Of a stretch of 64,000 nt of DNA, positions 33,648 to 45,682 are shown in pieces. Origin of the DNA: Mesomycoplasma molare (lineage in GTDB: Bacteria; Bacillota_I; Bacilli_A; Mycoplasmatales; Metamycoplasmataceae); NCBI RefSeq assembly GCF_024918955.1, contig NZ_CP103423.1, forward strand, positions 248,001 through 312,000, read 5' to 3'. Both the position numbers and the translations under genes were made by a program. The notes below the pieces were generated by a model, which saw only the letters and a program-made list of their open reading frames with translations, was not told the DNA's origin and ran no database searches. Each line of letters opens with the position of its first letter. Position 1 is the stretch's first letter.

Positions 33648-35114
33648 TTAATTTCCTCTATTTTTAAGGTGCGGAAATAATAATACTTCTCTAATTGATT
33701 CTTTTTGTGTTAATAACATAACTAATCTATCAATACCTATTCCACATCCACCAGCAGGAGGCATACCGTATTCTAAAGCTTCAACAAAATCCATATCTAT
33801 TTCACTTGCTTCGTCGTTTCCTGACTCTTTTTCTTTCAATTGTGATTCAAATCTTTCTAGTTGATCAATAGGATCATTTAATTCACTAAACATATTTGCA
33901 TATTCTTTTTTGTTTATAAATAATTCTGCTCTATCTGTGAATCTAGGATCTTTTTCGTTTTGTCTAGCTAAAGGAGAAATTTCTATAGGATGCCCATAAA
34001 CGAATGTAGGTTGAATTAAAGTTTCTTCTACAAATAATTCAAATAATTCATTAATTAAATGACCACTAGTAAAATAAGGTTCGATTTTAATTTTATTTTT
34101 AATTGCAATTGCTTTAATTTCTTCAAAAGAAGCATTTTTTAAATCTACTCCAACGTGTTTAGAAGTTTCATCCACCATATCTATTTTTTTAAATGGAGCT
34201 TTCAAACTAATTAAATGACCACCGTATTGAATTTCTTCTTTCCCTAGTTTTTTTGCTAAAGAAGAAATTAAATCTTCAGTTCTCTTCATCATGATATTTA
34301 AATCTGAATATGCTTCATAAAATTCGATAGAGGTAAATTCAGGATTATGAGTTGTGTCAACTCCTTCATTTCTAAAAATTCTTCCAATTTCATATACTCT
34401 ATCAAAACCACCAACTAAAAGTTTTTTTAGTGGTAGTTCTGTCGCTATTCTTAAATAAAAATCCATACTTAAAGCATTATGAAATGTTGTAAAAGGACGG
34501 GCGCTAGCTCCTCCTAAAATAGGGTGAAGAACAGGAGTATCTGCTTCTAAATATTTCAAATTATCAAAAAAACTTCTAACATAAGAAATGATTTTACTTC
34601 TTGTTCAAAATATTTCCTTAGCTTCTTCATTAATGATTAAATCGACATAACGACGACGATATTTTTCTTCAACGTCTGTTAAACCATGATATTTTTCAGG
34701 AAGTGGTTTTAAAGCTTTAGTTAATAACTTAATTTCTTTAGCGTTTAATGAAATTTCACCAGTATTTGTTTTCATTACAAAACCTTTTACTCATATAATA
34801 TCACCAATATCAAAGGTTTCAACTAGCTTACTTAATTCAATATTTTCTTTTTTATTAAAGTAAATTTGTGTTTTTGCTTCCTGGTCTTTTAAAACAATGA
34901 AAGGACCTCTTTTTGTCATTATTCTTCCAACCACAGATGCAGTAAAGTTTTTGTTATGTAAATATTCCTTAGAATAGGAATGATATTTAACTAAAAGACT
35001 AACTGAATTATCTGAAATTTCACCGGCTTGAGAATAAGGATTTATATTCATTTCTTTATATGTTTCTAGTTTTTTTCTTCTTATAAGTTCTTGTTCATTA
35101 AAGTGTCTACTCAT
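33648..35114 (-). CDS. lysS: Lysyl-tRNA synthetase (class II)
   Basis: The 488-residue enzyme has the N-terminal OB-fold for the anticodon ([15 protein letters not shown]) and the class II catalytic core with motif 2 ([15 protein letters not shown]) and motif 3 ([15 protein letters not shown]). TGA codons at the join region (DIIWVKG and EIFWTRS) are Trp. It charges tRNA-Lys. Start ATG at 35114 has AAAAGGAGAAA in front. Confidence 0.95.
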
Positions 35115-35166
35115 TTTTCTCCTTTTTATGTATAAATATAATAAATTATAATTTTCAATATTTCTA

Positions 35167-35631
35167 CTAAAGTTCTAAAGTAATTTTTATTTCTTCTAAT
35201 TTTCTTGTTTTTACAAAAGAATCTTTAAATATTTTTCTTGCTATTCATGCATCTTCTGTATCGTGATATTTGTCTTGAAAATAAATAACTTCTTTTATTC
35301 CGGATTGAACAATTGTTTTTGCGCAATTGGAACAAGGAAATAAAGATGTATAAAGAACAGCATTTTCTAATGTAGTAATAGAGTTTAGAATAGCGTTTAT
35401 TTCTGCGTGTACAACATATGGATATTTAGTTTCTTTAGCACTTTCTCCTTCTCTTGATCATGGAAAATCATCATCATTTCCTGAAGGCATTCCGTTATAT
35501 CCTAAACCAATAACTCTTTTTCTATTATTTATTATACAAGCTCCCACTTGTGTATTAGGGTCTTTAGAACGTAAGGCGCTCAACTTAGTTAATGCCATAA
35601 AATATTGATCTCAATCTATAATTTTTTTCAT
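35167..35631 (-). CDS. dCMP deaminase / ComEB-like cytidine deaminase
   Basis: The 154-residue zinc enzyme converts dCMP to dUMP for thymidylate supply. The zinc-site motifs are present as [10 protein letters not shown] (HAE) and [10 protein letters not shown] (PCxxC). TGA-encoded Trp occurs at IDWDQYF, FPWSREG and DAWIARK. It is preceded by an unusual structured leader on the same strand (see 35650-35789). Confidence 0.92.
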
Positions 35632-35649
35632 GTTTTTAATTATATAATA

Positions 35650-35789
35650 AAAAAATAAAAATATTAAGAACAGCTCACCATTCTTAATGATATTATTATA
35701 TGAAATAATGCCTTCTGCATCGGAAATTTATCGTAAGAAACATTTAGTTTCGATAACCCTTCAATTTTGAAGAATTAACTATATATTAC
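35650..35789 (-). promoter_or_regulatory. Structured leader RNA of the dCMP deaminase gene (unknown class)
   Basis: On the minus strand a TATAAT (35801-35796) would start an RNA near 35789. It can form three hairpins: CTTCAA/TTGAAG (35772-35759), a long one with TTATCG/CGATAA and GTTT/AAAC (35756-35728), and finally ATTAAGAA/TTCTTAAT (35688-35663) followed by a U-rich run, which looks like an intrinsic terminator about 30 bases before the deaminase ATG. A compact fold plus terminator before a gene is typical of a riboswitch or attenuator, but I cannot match it to a known class. A free-standing small RNA is the alternative. Confidence 0.45.
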
Positions 35790-35819
35790 CATAAAATTAT
35801 ATTTTTTTAAAATATTTGC

Positions 35820-35825
35820 TAAAAT
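35820..35825 (+). promoter_or_regulatory. Extended -10 element of the MATE-recO genes
   Basis: TGCTAAAAT is an extended -10, and the MATE gene ATG follows only nine bases after it without a Shine-Dalgarno. This predicts a nearly leaderless transcript. Confidence 0.4.
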
Positions 35826-35834
35826 TTAATAATT

Positions 35835-37340
35835 ATGTTAGAGAAGAAGTGGGTAATATTTTTAAAAAATCATTTTCCAGAAAATAAAAAAAAATGATTA
35901 ATGTATTTTAAATTTTCTCTTCCAATAATAATAACAGGATTCCTTTTTTCATTAAATGGATTTATTGATAATTTTATGGTTACTACAATACCGCATGGTG
36001 TTGATTCTTTATCCTATGCAAATTCATGAACAGGGATAGTTGGTGGTGTTATCACTGGTATATCTTTTGTTTGTTCGGGAATTATAGGTCAATATTGAGG
36101 TTCAAAAAATTATAATAAAACAAAAGAAGTAATGAGAGTTAGAGTACTTTTAACCTTTATATCAGTTACTATTTTTTCATTATTTTCTCTCTTTTTTTCT
36201 AAAAATATGATATCTGTTTTTTATCAGATAAAACAAGATGAAAAAACATTACAACAATCTATTGATTATTTAAGATTAATTGTAATTACATGAATAATTT
36301 TTGCTTGAACATCACCGATGAGTTCCTTATTGACTGAAACAGGTCATGGTAAAGAAGCCTTAATTTCATCAATTGGGTCCCTTTTAATAAACATTATTTT
36401 AAATATATTATTAATACACGTTTTTAATTTAGGAGTTAAAGGAGCAGCTTTTGCTTCTATTGCAGCAAGAATTTTTGGTATTTTTGGTGATACTTTTTTT
36501 GTTTATAAAAAAGTTAGAAAAGCTTTAATCAATCCTTTTAGTTTATTGGAAGTTTCAAAAGATACTTGAAAGAAAATTTTTATTAGAATACATAGTGTTA
36601 TTTTAATTTCATCAAACACTATATTAATAATTTTAAGAAATATTTTATTTAATAAAATGTATCCTCAAGGAACTATAGGTAATGTAGATTGAGCCATTGG
36701 TGCTGCTGCTATATTAGGTTTAACCGGCGCAATAAGTGAAATGTTTTTGGCGGTTTTTGGAGCAATAACTTCTAATATTTCGGGTTTTGTCGGCAAATAT
36801 TTAGGAAAAAAAGAATTTGAAATTGCTAAGAAAAATGCTAATGAGTTAAAAGGTTTTCATACAATAGTTGCCTTTATTTTATCCTTTCTACTTTTATTTT
36901 TTTCTTTATTAGTACCACATATTAATTATTTTGCAGCAGAAATTGCAACTAATTCTTCAACAAAAGAACAAGCTAAAATTTTATATCTTTCAGAACTTCA
37001 AAAAACTCTTTTAGTAATTGTTGTTTTTAATCCGATTTGGATTTGATTTTCTACTTCAAGTAGATTAATTGCTTCAGGAGGTAGAACTAACTTAGTTGCA
37101 ATCTTAGAATTTTGTTTAGAATTTTCTGCTCTTTTATGATTAATTTTTATAACTTTTGTTATTAAACCACAAGATAAAAATATAAGTTTAAGTCAAACAT
37201 ATTGAATTTTTTTCTTGATTGATTTAGTAAAATTTTTAGTTTTTGAAATAGTTTATCTAAAAGTAGATTGAGCTAAACATATAGATGATCCATTAGTTAA
37301 AAGAAAGTTATTTGAAAAAAATGTCAACAACTTTAATTAA
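35835..37340 (+). CDS. MATE family multidrug/Na+ antiporter
   Basis: The 501-residue protein has twelve hydrophobic segments and the two-fold layout of MATE exporters, starting with FKFSLPIIITGFLFSLNGFIDNF and a second half starting at VILISSNTILIIL. MATE proteins expel cationic compounds using Na+ or H+ gradients. Many TGA codons encode Trp. Its end overlaps recO by 20 bases. Confidence 0.88.
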
Positions 37341-37995
37341 GGGTATTGTTATAGATTATAAAGAATACGAAAATAATGATGCTATTGTTAAAATATTAAC
37401 TACTAAAAAAGTAATTAGTTTTTTAGCTAAGGGGGTTAGAAAACCTTTAAGTAAAAATAGAAATTCTTTACTTTTATTGACTATAGGTGAATATGAATTG
37501 TTTTTATCTAGATTGAATAACTCAATGTCTAAATTAAAAAAAGGGAACATTATAGAAAACTTCAATTTTTTAGATAAAAAAAATATATATGAAGAATTTT
37601 TAGAAATAATGCGCTATATAAAGATTTTAGAATATTCTAATAAAGAATTTTTTGATTTATTAGAATATAGTTTAAAAATAGCTAAAAATAACAATATTTT
37701 CTTTATAAAAACGTATATACTATTTAAAATATTAACTTTTTTAGGATATAAACAAACCGCAGATAAATGCATTGAGTGTTATAGTAATAAAAATCTTAAT
37801 GATTTTAAAATATTTAGCGGCGGTATGACTTGTAAAATTCATACACAAAATGCCTCTTATAAAAGTATTGAAGACTTAAAAACGTTTTATTATTTATCTC
37901 ATTCATTGGAAATTTATTTAAAATTTGCAAACGTAAAGTCTAATTACACAATTTACAAAGAAATTAAAGAATTTATTAATGAGAATATTATTTAA
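37321..37995 (+). CDS. recO: DNA repair protein RecO
   Basis: RecO helps RecA load at gaps during recombinational repair. The 224-residue protein has the N-terminal OB-fold (IKGIVIDYKEYENNDAIVKIL), the LAKGVRKPLSK segment, and a cysteine-containing part (CIECYS, GGMTCKIH) like the RecO zinc site. ATG at 37321 lies inside the end of the MATE gene; an in-frame TTG nine bases earlier is less likely. Confidence 0.88.
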   Translation: MSTTLIKGIVIDYKEYENNDAIVKILTTKKVISFLAKGVRKPLSKNRNSLLLLTIGEYELFLSRLNNSMSKLKKGNIIENFNFLDKKNIYEEFLEIMRYIKILEYSNKEFFDLLEYSLKIAKNNNIFFIKTYILFKILTFLGYKQTADKCIECYSNKNLNDFKIFSGGMTCKIHTQNASYKSIEDLKTFYYLSHSLEIYLKFANVKSNYTIYKEIKEFINENII

Positions 37996-38003
37996 ATTTA
38001 TGG

Positions 38004-38009
38004 TAATAT
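38004..38009 (+). promoter_or_regulatory. Extended -10 element before rsmD
   Basis: TGGTAATAT forms an extended -10 ending ten bases before the rsmD ATG (38020), again without a Shine-Dalgarno. Confidence 0.35.
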
Positions 38010-38019
38010 TTTTAAATAT

Positions 38020-38562
38020 ATGTTAAGAATAATTGCTGGTAAATTAAAAGGAAGAAAAATAGAAGAACCTGACTTAAATATAGTTAGACCTACAACAGAT
38101 AGAGTAAGAGAATCCATTTTTTCTTCTATTCAATTTGAAATAGAAGGAACAAAAGTATTAGATTTATTTTCAGGTTCAGGTGCAATTTCATTTGAATTTA
38201 TTTCAAGAGGAGCTAAAGAAGTTTTTTCTTCAGAAAAAAATAGAAAAGTCTTTAATCTTATAGAAAAAAACCAGAAAAAATTAAATATAGAAAATCTTTT
38301 TCTTTTTAATGTGGAAGCATTTCAAATGATAGAATTGTTTAAAGAAAAAAAGTTTGATTTTATATATTTAGATCCTCCGTATAACGAAGTTACTTTGTTG
38401 GAAGAAACTTGTAAAAAGATTTTAGAAAATGATATATTAGACGAGCATGGTACACTAATAGTAGAAACAAATACTGAAAAAATAAAATTTTCAGATGAAT
38501 TTTTAATAGATAAGAAAAAGAAATATGGTAAAACTTTTGTATTTTTTATAAAAAAAAGATAA
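38020..38562 (+). CDS. rsmD: 16S rRNA (guanine966-N2)-methyltransferase
   Basis: The 180-residue SAM-dependent enzyme starts MLRIIAGKLKGRKI with RPTTDRVRESIF, SAM-binding VLDLFSGSGAISFE and catalytic LDPPY, the full RsmD signature. It methylates G966 of 16S rRNA in the small subunit. gmk follows after 10 bases. Confidence 0.93.
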   Translation: MLRIIAGKLKGRKIEEPDLNIVRPTTDRVRESIFSSIQFEIEGTKVLDLFSGSGAISFEFISRGAKEVFSSEKNRKVFNLIEKNQKKLNIENLFLFNVEAFQMIELFKEKKFDFIYLDPPYNEVTLLEETCKKILENDILDEHGTLIVETNTEKIKFSDEFLIDKKKKYGKTFVFFIKKR

Positions 38563-38572
38563 AAGGTGAAAA

Positions 38573-39166
38573 ATGAAAAAAGATAAATTAGTAATTTTAG
38601 CAGGACCTTCAGGTGTAGGTAAAGGCACAATTGAAAAAATATTATTTGAAGATAATAGTGAAATGAAATTAAAACTTTCTTGTTCTGTAACTACAAGAAA
38701 ACCAAGAGAAGGTGAAGTGGATGGGGTTCATTATTATTTTGTTTCTAAAGAAGAATTTGAAAAGAAAATAAAAAATAATGAGTTTATTGAATGAAATAGC
38801 CATTTTAATAATTTTTATGGAACACTTTATTCCGAAATTGAAAATATAAACAAGCAAGGGTTTTTGCCTTTATTAGAAATAGAAACTAATGGCGCATTAA
38901 ATATAATGAAATATTATGAAGAAAAAAATGAAAGTTCTTGTTTAATTTCCATTTTTATTACTCCACCTTCTTTACAAGAGTTAAAAAATAGAATTAATAA
39001 TAGAGCAACAGAAACTGAGAAAGAAATAAAAATTAGAATTGATAAAGCAAAAGAAGAGTTAAAAGAAAAAGATAAATTTTTATACTCAGTTATTAATGAT
39101 GATGCGCATATAGCGGCTAACGAAATAAAAAAAATAATATTTAAAGAATTAAAAAATAATGATTAA
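38573..39166 (+). CDS. gmk: Guanylate kinase
   Basis: The enzyme phosphorylates GMP to GDP. The P-loop [20 protein letters not shown] and GVHYYFV are diagnostic. Two TGA codons (none abnormal; EWNSHF is the visible one) are Trp. The 197-residue length is normal. AAAGGTGAAA precedes the start. It overlaps the PP2C gene by eight bases, in an operon rsmD-gmk-PP2C-kinase. Confidence 0.95.
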
Positions 39167-39947
39167 AAAAATTAATAATGTAAGTTTTTTTTCTGTAAGT
39201 GAAAAAGGAAAAAGAGAAGAAAATCAAGATAATTATTGTATTCTATACAATGATAATTTTTTTCTATTTTTAGTAGCAGATGGTATGGGTGGTCATTTAG
39301 GTGGAAAAAAAGCTTCAGAAATAACTGTAGAAACTTTCCGTGAAAATTTTAGTTCCTTAAATCCTGCGATTGAAAATAATGAAAAAATTGATCAATGATT
39401 TATAAAAATTGTAAATTTATCAAAACAAAAAATGAAAGAATGAGCCGAAAATAATGACTTATCTTTTTTAGATATGGGAACAACTTTATCTGCCGTTATT
39501 TATGAAACAAAAACAAAAAATATTTATTCTATAAATATAGGTGATTCAAGATTTTATATTTATAAAAATCAATTAAAACAAATTACCAAGGATCAAAACC
39601 TTTTAAATTTTTATATGGAAAATGAAGGCTTTACTTTAGAGGAAGCAAGTATTATTCCTGGAGCTAAATCTTTAATCTCTTCATTAGGTCCCAAAAAACT
39701 AATGGAAATTGATTTTTTATCGAGTAATATGAATGAACTAATAGATAAAAAAGAAAATAATGAAGTATTTTTTCTTTTAACAACAGATGGTGTACACGAT
39801 TTTTTATCCAAATCGATTATCGAAAATATATTGTTTTTAAAAAATCAAAATATAGAATATAAAGGGAAATTATTAATTCAGCAAGCTTTAGAAAATAATT
39901 CAAGCGACAATTTAACATTAATTTTAGTAGAGATAAAAGATGAATAA
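39159..39947 (+). CDS. PP2C-type serine/threonine phosphatase
   Basis: The 262-residue phosphatase has the metal-binding motifs of PP2C: NQDNYCI, LVADGMGGHLGG, MGTTLSA, GDSRFYI and LTTDGVHD. With the kinase encoded next (eight-base overlap) it forms the reversible Hanks-type phosphorylation pair found in most bacteria, here for regulation of surface or metabolic proteins. TGA codons encode Trp (DQWFIKI, KEWAEN). Confidence 0.93.
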
Positions 39948-40932
39948 TTTAGGATATAAAAAGAAACTTGAAGAAAAATACAAAATTTTAAATATGATAG
40001 GTGGTGGAGGTATGTCTACCATATACCTAGCAATAAACAAAGCAAACAAAACGAAATGTGCCATAAAATTTATGAATTCAAACTTAATGGACGAAAATAA
40101 TATAAAAAGATTTGCTCAAGAAATAAGAATTCATAAAAAAATAAATTCACCTTATGTAATAAAATTATTAGATTACTGTTTTGATAGAGAAAATAGAGAA
40201 TTTTGAATAGTGATGGAATTAATAGAGGGAACAATTCTTAAAAATGTAATTGAAAGGGTTGGTTCTCTTTCCAAGGAAGAAGTTGTTAATTATTCTAAAC
40301 AAATAGTGCTAGGTTTAAAAGAAATTCATAATGCCGGAATTTATCATAGAGATATTAAAGATTCAAATATAATGGTTTCCACATTAAATGAAATTAAAAT
40401 AATAGATTTAGGTATAGCAATAGATAATGAGTCGGAAAGATTAACGCAAGAAAATAAAGTTATAGGATCCGTTCATTATATGCCAGGTGAAATTGCAGAT
40501 TATAAAGAAAAAGGATCAGAAAAGATAGATATATACTCTGTTGGAATAGTTATGTATCAAATGCTAATTGGATCAGTGCCTTTTACTGGCTATTCACATG
40601 TTAAAATTATAAGTAAACATAAATATAATCCTGTTCCTAAAATTCAAGTTTTAAAACAAACAACTTCTCATGGTTTAATCAATATTATTAATAGATGTTT
40701 AGCAAAAAATCCTGATAATAGATATAGAGATATGAGTGAATTATATAGAGATTTATCCACTTGTTTAAGACCAGATCGTTTAGCTGAAAAAATAATTGAT
40801 TATAATAAACCTGAAAAGAAAACTTTTTTAGATTTTTGAACTGGAAAAATGGGTAATTTTATACTTTACACATCATTAGTTATTGTTTTAATTTTATTAA
40901 TCATTGTTATAATTTTATTATTAATAGAATAG
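39940..40932 (+). CDS. Hanks-type serine/threonine protein kinase
   Basis: The 330-residue kinase has the glycine loop MIGGGGMSTIY, the lysine CAIKFM, the catalytic loop YHRDIKDSN and the metal motif IIDLGIA (DLG in place of DFG), with ERLTQENKVIGSVHYMPGE as the activation segment. The C-terminus has one membrane helix (LYTSLVIVLILLIIVIILLL) and no extracellular PASTA domains, as expected without a cell wall. It is membrane bound with the catalytic domain inside. It overlaps the PP2C phosphatase gene; a dedicated pair. Confidence 0.93.
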
Positions 40933-40942
40933 ATGGGAAGTT

Positions 40943-41809
40943 ATGGAAAAAGGAAAAGTAATAAGAATAATTGCGGGTTTTTATGACATTTTAGATCAAA
41001 ATAATAATGTTATCAGATTAAGAGGGAGTGGAAAATTAAGAAATTCCGATGTATTACCCGTTGTTGGTGATATTGTAGAATACGAAAAAAATGGAATGGT
41101 AAATAAAATTTTAGAAAGAAAAAACTTTTTTATTAGACCTAAAATTGCAAACATTGATCAAGTTATAGTTGTTATCTCGCTTAAAGAACCTGACTTTAGT
41201 TCTTTTCTTTTAGATAAATTTTTATTAATTATAGAATCTAAAAAAATAAAGCCCATAATAATTTTTACAAAAGTAGATTTATTTTTAGATTTTGATCTTA
41301 TTGCAAAAGACTATAAAAAAATGAATTATGATTTTTTCTTTATAAATAACAAAGAAAAAGAAAGTGAAAACATAAAAAAACTTAAGCCATTATTTAAGAA
41401 CAAAATTTCAGTTTTTATGGGCCAAACAGGAGTTGGCAAAACAAGTTTAATTAATAATTTATCAGATCAAGATTTTCAAACACAAGAAATATCGAAATCT
41501 TTAAACAGAGGAAAACACACTACTAGAGTTGTTCAAATGATTGAATGAAATGGTGGATTTTTGATAGACACTCCCGGGTTTTCTTCTTTTTCGCTAGATA
41601 TTAATAAAGAAGAAATAAATCAATCTTTTGCTATATTTAGAGAAAATTTTATTTATTGCAAATATAGAAGTTGCCTACATTACAAAGAAAACGAAGAAGA
41701 TTGTAAAATTAAATTAATGGTAAAACAAGAAGAAATACCTTTATTCAGGTACGAAAATTACATAAATTTATTAAAGGAATTTTTGAAAGGTAAAAATGAA
41801 AAAAATTAG
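40943..41809 (+). CDS. rsgA: Ribosome small subunit-dependent GTPase A
   Basis: RsgA is a circularly permuted GTPase that checks 30S maturation. In order: OB-fold (GSGKLRNSDVLPVVGDIVEY), G4 TKVD, G1 GQTGVGKTS, DTPGFSSF (G3), and a zinc site with CKYRSC, H and C. One TGA (IEWNGG) is Trp. The 288 residues are normal. Ten bases separate it from the kinase gene. Confidence 0.94.
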
Positions 41810-42443
41810 TCCATCATTATTAAGCATCGAAAAAGAAAAAAGGTTAGATATGACTCATACACTTTTAAATATGGGTATTGATTGAATTCATTATGATTAC
41901 ATGGATGCTAAATTTGTAGAAAATAGAGCTATTGAAATAAAAGAAATAAAAGAAATAAAAAATAATTCCCAAAATCATATTATGGATATTCATATAATGG
42001 CCTATGAGCCAAAAAAAATAGTTGAGCAAGTGATCGGTGTAGTTGATTATGCAACTGTTCATTATGAAGTTTTTAAAGATCAAAATGAATTATTGGATTT
42101 TGTAAAAGAATATCAAAATAAAATTAAATTAGGTTTATCAATAAAACCTAATACAGATTTTTTAGAAGTACAAAATATTTTAAAACATTTTGATTTATTA
42201 CTAATAATGTCTGTAGAACCAGGAAAAGGCGGACAAACTTTTATTGAACATTCGCTAGATAAAATTAAATCAGCTAGAGATTTTATAAACAAAAATAATT
42301 TAGATATTTTGATACAAGTAGATGGTGGAATAAATAATTTCACAGCTTCTAAGTGTTTTAATGCAGGAGCTGATGTTTTAGTATCGGGTTCATATTTAAC
42401 TTTAGAACCATCAGTCCAAAAACTTAAAAATTTACTTGATTAG
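41796..42443 (+). CDS. rpe: Ribulose-phosphate 3-epimerase
   Basis: The 215-residue TIM-barrel enzyme interconverts ribulose-5-phosphate and xylulose-5-phosphate. Signature parts are KKISPSLLS, HYDYMDAKFV, DIHIMAYEP, LSIKPNTDF, MSVEPGKGGQ and VDGGINNFTA. The start overlaps the end of rsgA by 14 bases, and GAAAGG precedes it. One TGA (GIDWIHY) is Trp. Confidence 0.93.
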
Positions 42444-42532
42444 CATAAAATATTTTTTAATATATCAAAGAAATAATTTTTTTTCGATACACTCGGGTAA
42501 GTTGTTATATAATTAATAAGCTTAATTTATCC

Positions 42533-42538
42533 TATAAT
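42533..42538 (+). promoter_or_regulatory. Likely -10 element of the rpsL-rpsG-fusA operon
   Basis: TATAAT at 42533, preceded 25 bases upstream by a second TATAAT at 42508, lies 60 bases before rpsL. The strong Shine-Dalgarno GAAAGGAA precedes the rpsL ATG. Confidence 0.5.
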
Positions 42539-42598
42539 ATAAATTTTGTAAATTAAGAGATAAAATTTTAATTATTTTTAAATAAGAAAGGAATAAGA

Positions 42599-43012
42599 AT
42601 GCCTACAATAGCACAATTAGTTAGCCAAGGGCGTGTAAATAAAGTTAGAAAAACTAAAGCTCCTGCGCTAATCGTTGGTTACAACTCTTTACAAAAAAAA
42701 GAGACAAAATTGCCTTCTCCATTTAAACGTGGAGTATGTACAAGGGTAGCAACAATGACACCTAAAAAACCTAACTCAGCTTTAAGAAAATATGCAAGGG
42801 TTAAATTATCAAACGGAATGGAAGTAACAGCTTATATTCCAGGAGAGGGTCATAATTTACAAGAACACTCAGTAGTTTTAATTCGTGGAGGTAAAGTAAA
42901 AGACTTACCAGGGGTTAGATATCACATTGTTAGAGGTACACAAGATACAGCTGGAGTTAATAAGAGAAATCAAGCTAGATCAAAATATGGTGCCAAAAAA
43001 CCTAAAAAATAA
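42599..43012 (+). CDS. rpsL: 30S ribosomal protein S12
   Basis: The 137-residue S12 is part of the decoding centre. [29 protein letters not shown] and [17 protein letters not shown] are diagnostic. The two lysines linked to streptomycin resistance (in TPKKPNS and [10 protein letters not shown]) are unaltered. First gene of the operon with rpsG and fusA. Confidence 0.97.
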   Translation: MPTIAQLVSQGRVNKVRKTKAPALIVGYNSLQKKETKLPSPFKRGVCTRVATMTPKKPNSALRKYARVKLSNGMEVTAYIPGEGHNLQEHSVVLIRGGKVKDLPGVRYHIVRGTQDTAGVNKRNQARSKYGAKKPKK

Positions 43013-43040
43013 TTTTTAATATAAAATAAAGGAGAAAAAT

Positions 43041-43511
<471 letters not shown>

Positions 43512-43513
43512 TT

Positions 43514-45604
43514 ATGGCAAGAAAATTCGACTTAAAAGATTATCGTAATATCGGTATAATGGCTCACATTGATGCAGGTAAAACTACTACCACAGAAAGA
43601 ATCTTATTTCATACAGGAAAAATACATAAAATAGGTGAAACACACGATGGTGGTTCACAAATGGACTGAATGGAACAAGAAAAAGAAAGAGGTATCACTA
43701 TAACCTCTGCTGCTACAACAGCGTTTTGAAAAGATAAAAGAATTAATATAATCGATACTCCAGGGCACGTTGACTTTACTGTTGAAGTTGAACGTTCACT
43801 AAGAGTTTTAGATGGAGCAGTTGCTGTTCTAGATGCTCAATCTGGTGTTGAACCACAAACAGAAACAGTTTGAAGACAAGCGACAAATTACAAAGTACCT
43901 AGAATTGTTTACGTAAACAAAATGGACAAAGCAGGAGCTGATTTTGAAGCTTCAATTCGTTCAGTTAAAGAAAGATTAGGTGGAAATGCGGTTGCTATCC
44001 AATTAAATATTGGAGCAGAATCTGATTATAGAGGACTAATCGATTTAGTTGAAATGAAAGCTTTCGAATACGATGGTGAAAAAGAAGAAAACGCAAAGGA
44101 AATTGAAATTCCTGCTGAATTATTAGATAAAGCTAAATTAATGAGAAATCAATTAGTAGAAGCTGTGGCAGATTTTGATGAAGATGTTATGATGATGGCT
44201 TTAGATGGATCTGAAGTAGATTCAGAAACATTAAGAGCAGCTATTAGAAAAGCAACTTTAACTTCAGAATTTTTCCCTGTAGTTTGTGGTACATCATTTA
44301 AAAATAAAGGTGTTAAAAAAATGATAGATGCAGTTGTGGACTATCTACCTTCACCATTAGATGTTCCAGCTATAAAAGGTTATGCAGATGATGAATCAGT
44401 TATTGAAGTTCCTGCTTCAGATGATTTTGATTTTTCAGCGTTAGCTTTTAAAATAATGAACGATCCATTTGTTGGTACATTAACATTTTTTAGGGTTTAT
44501 TCAGGAGTTTTACAAAAAGGTTCCTATGTTTATAACTCTACCAAAGATAAAAAAGAAAGAGTTGGGCGTATTTTGGAAATGCACGCTAATTCAAGAGAAG
44601 AAATTGATGAAGTTAGAGCAGGAGATATTGGTGCAGCTGTTGGGTTAAAAGATACAATTACAGGAGATACTCTAATTTCAGAAAAAGCTAAACGTTTTGT
44701 TTTAGAAAGAATGGTTTTTCCAGAACCTGTTATTTCTCAAGCTTTAGAACCAGCTTCTAAAGCAGCTACTGAAAAATTATCTTTAGGTTTACAAAAATTA
44801 GCAAATGAAGATCCTACATTTAAAACATGAACAGATGAAGAAACAGGACAAACTATAATTGCAGGTATGGGTGAATTACATCTAGATATTATTGTTGATC
44901 GTTTAAAAAGAGAATTTGGTGTAGAAGCAACTGTTGGAGCTCCTCAAGTTTCATATCGTGAAACAATAACTAAATCTGCTGAAGTTGAAGGTAAACATAT
45001 TAAACAATCTGGTGGTAAAGGACAATATGGTCATGTGTGAATTAAATTTGAACCAAATCCAGATGGTGGTTTTGAATTTGTTGATAAAATTGTTGGTGGT
45101 AAAATTCCAAAAGAGTATATAAAATCAATTCAAAAAGGTCTTGAAGATAAAATGGCAGCAGGTATATTAGCCGGATATCCTATGATTAATATTAAAGCTA
45201 CATTATTTGATGGATCATACCATGATGTTGACTCCTCAGAAATGGCTTATAAAATTGCGGCATCAAAAGCATTAACAAAAGCTAAAGATGCTATAGGAAC
45301 TGTTTTATTAGAACCAATTATGGATGTTTCTGTTGTTGTTCCAGCAGATTATTCTGGTGATGTAATGGGAGATTTATCACGTAGAAGAGGGCAAGTTAAA
45401 GAGCAAGAAACAAGAAGTGATGGAGCTAATATTATAAGAGCCGATGTTCCATTATCAGAAATGTTTGGTTACTCAACACAATTAAGATCTATGACTTCAG
45501 GTCGTGGAACATATCAAATGCAATTCGATCATTATGAAGTAACTCCAAAACAAATCGCTGATGTTATTATTAAAAAACGTGCTATTAAAGTTGATGAAGA
45601 ATAG
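43514..45604 (+). CDS. fusA: Elongation factor G
   Basis: The 696-residue translocase GTPase has AHIDAGKTT (G1), RGITI (switch I), DTPGHVD (G3) and NKMD (G4), and the EF-G domains IV-V with RPDGGFEF-like and GFTYSTQL regions. Many TGA Trp codons occur (DWMEQ, FWKDK, VWRQA). tuf is not in this operon. Confidence 0.97.
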
Positions 45605-45615
45605 CATTTATAATG

Positions 45616-45658
45616 CATAGAATTATTAATTTTTTAAATTAAAATTCTATGTTTTTTT
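45616..45658 (+). terminator. Hairpin terminator of the rpsL-rpsG-fusA operon
   Basis: CATAGAATT and AATTCTATG pair and are followed by GTTTTTTT just after fusA. Confidence 0.8.
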
Positions 45659-45682
45659 AACACTAAATTAAAGGGGAAATTT

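Noticed and set aside
35641-35801. Leader as a known purine, SAM, TPP or preQ1 riboswitch
   Set aside because: None of their core consensus segments could be found on either strand, so I kept it as unclassified.
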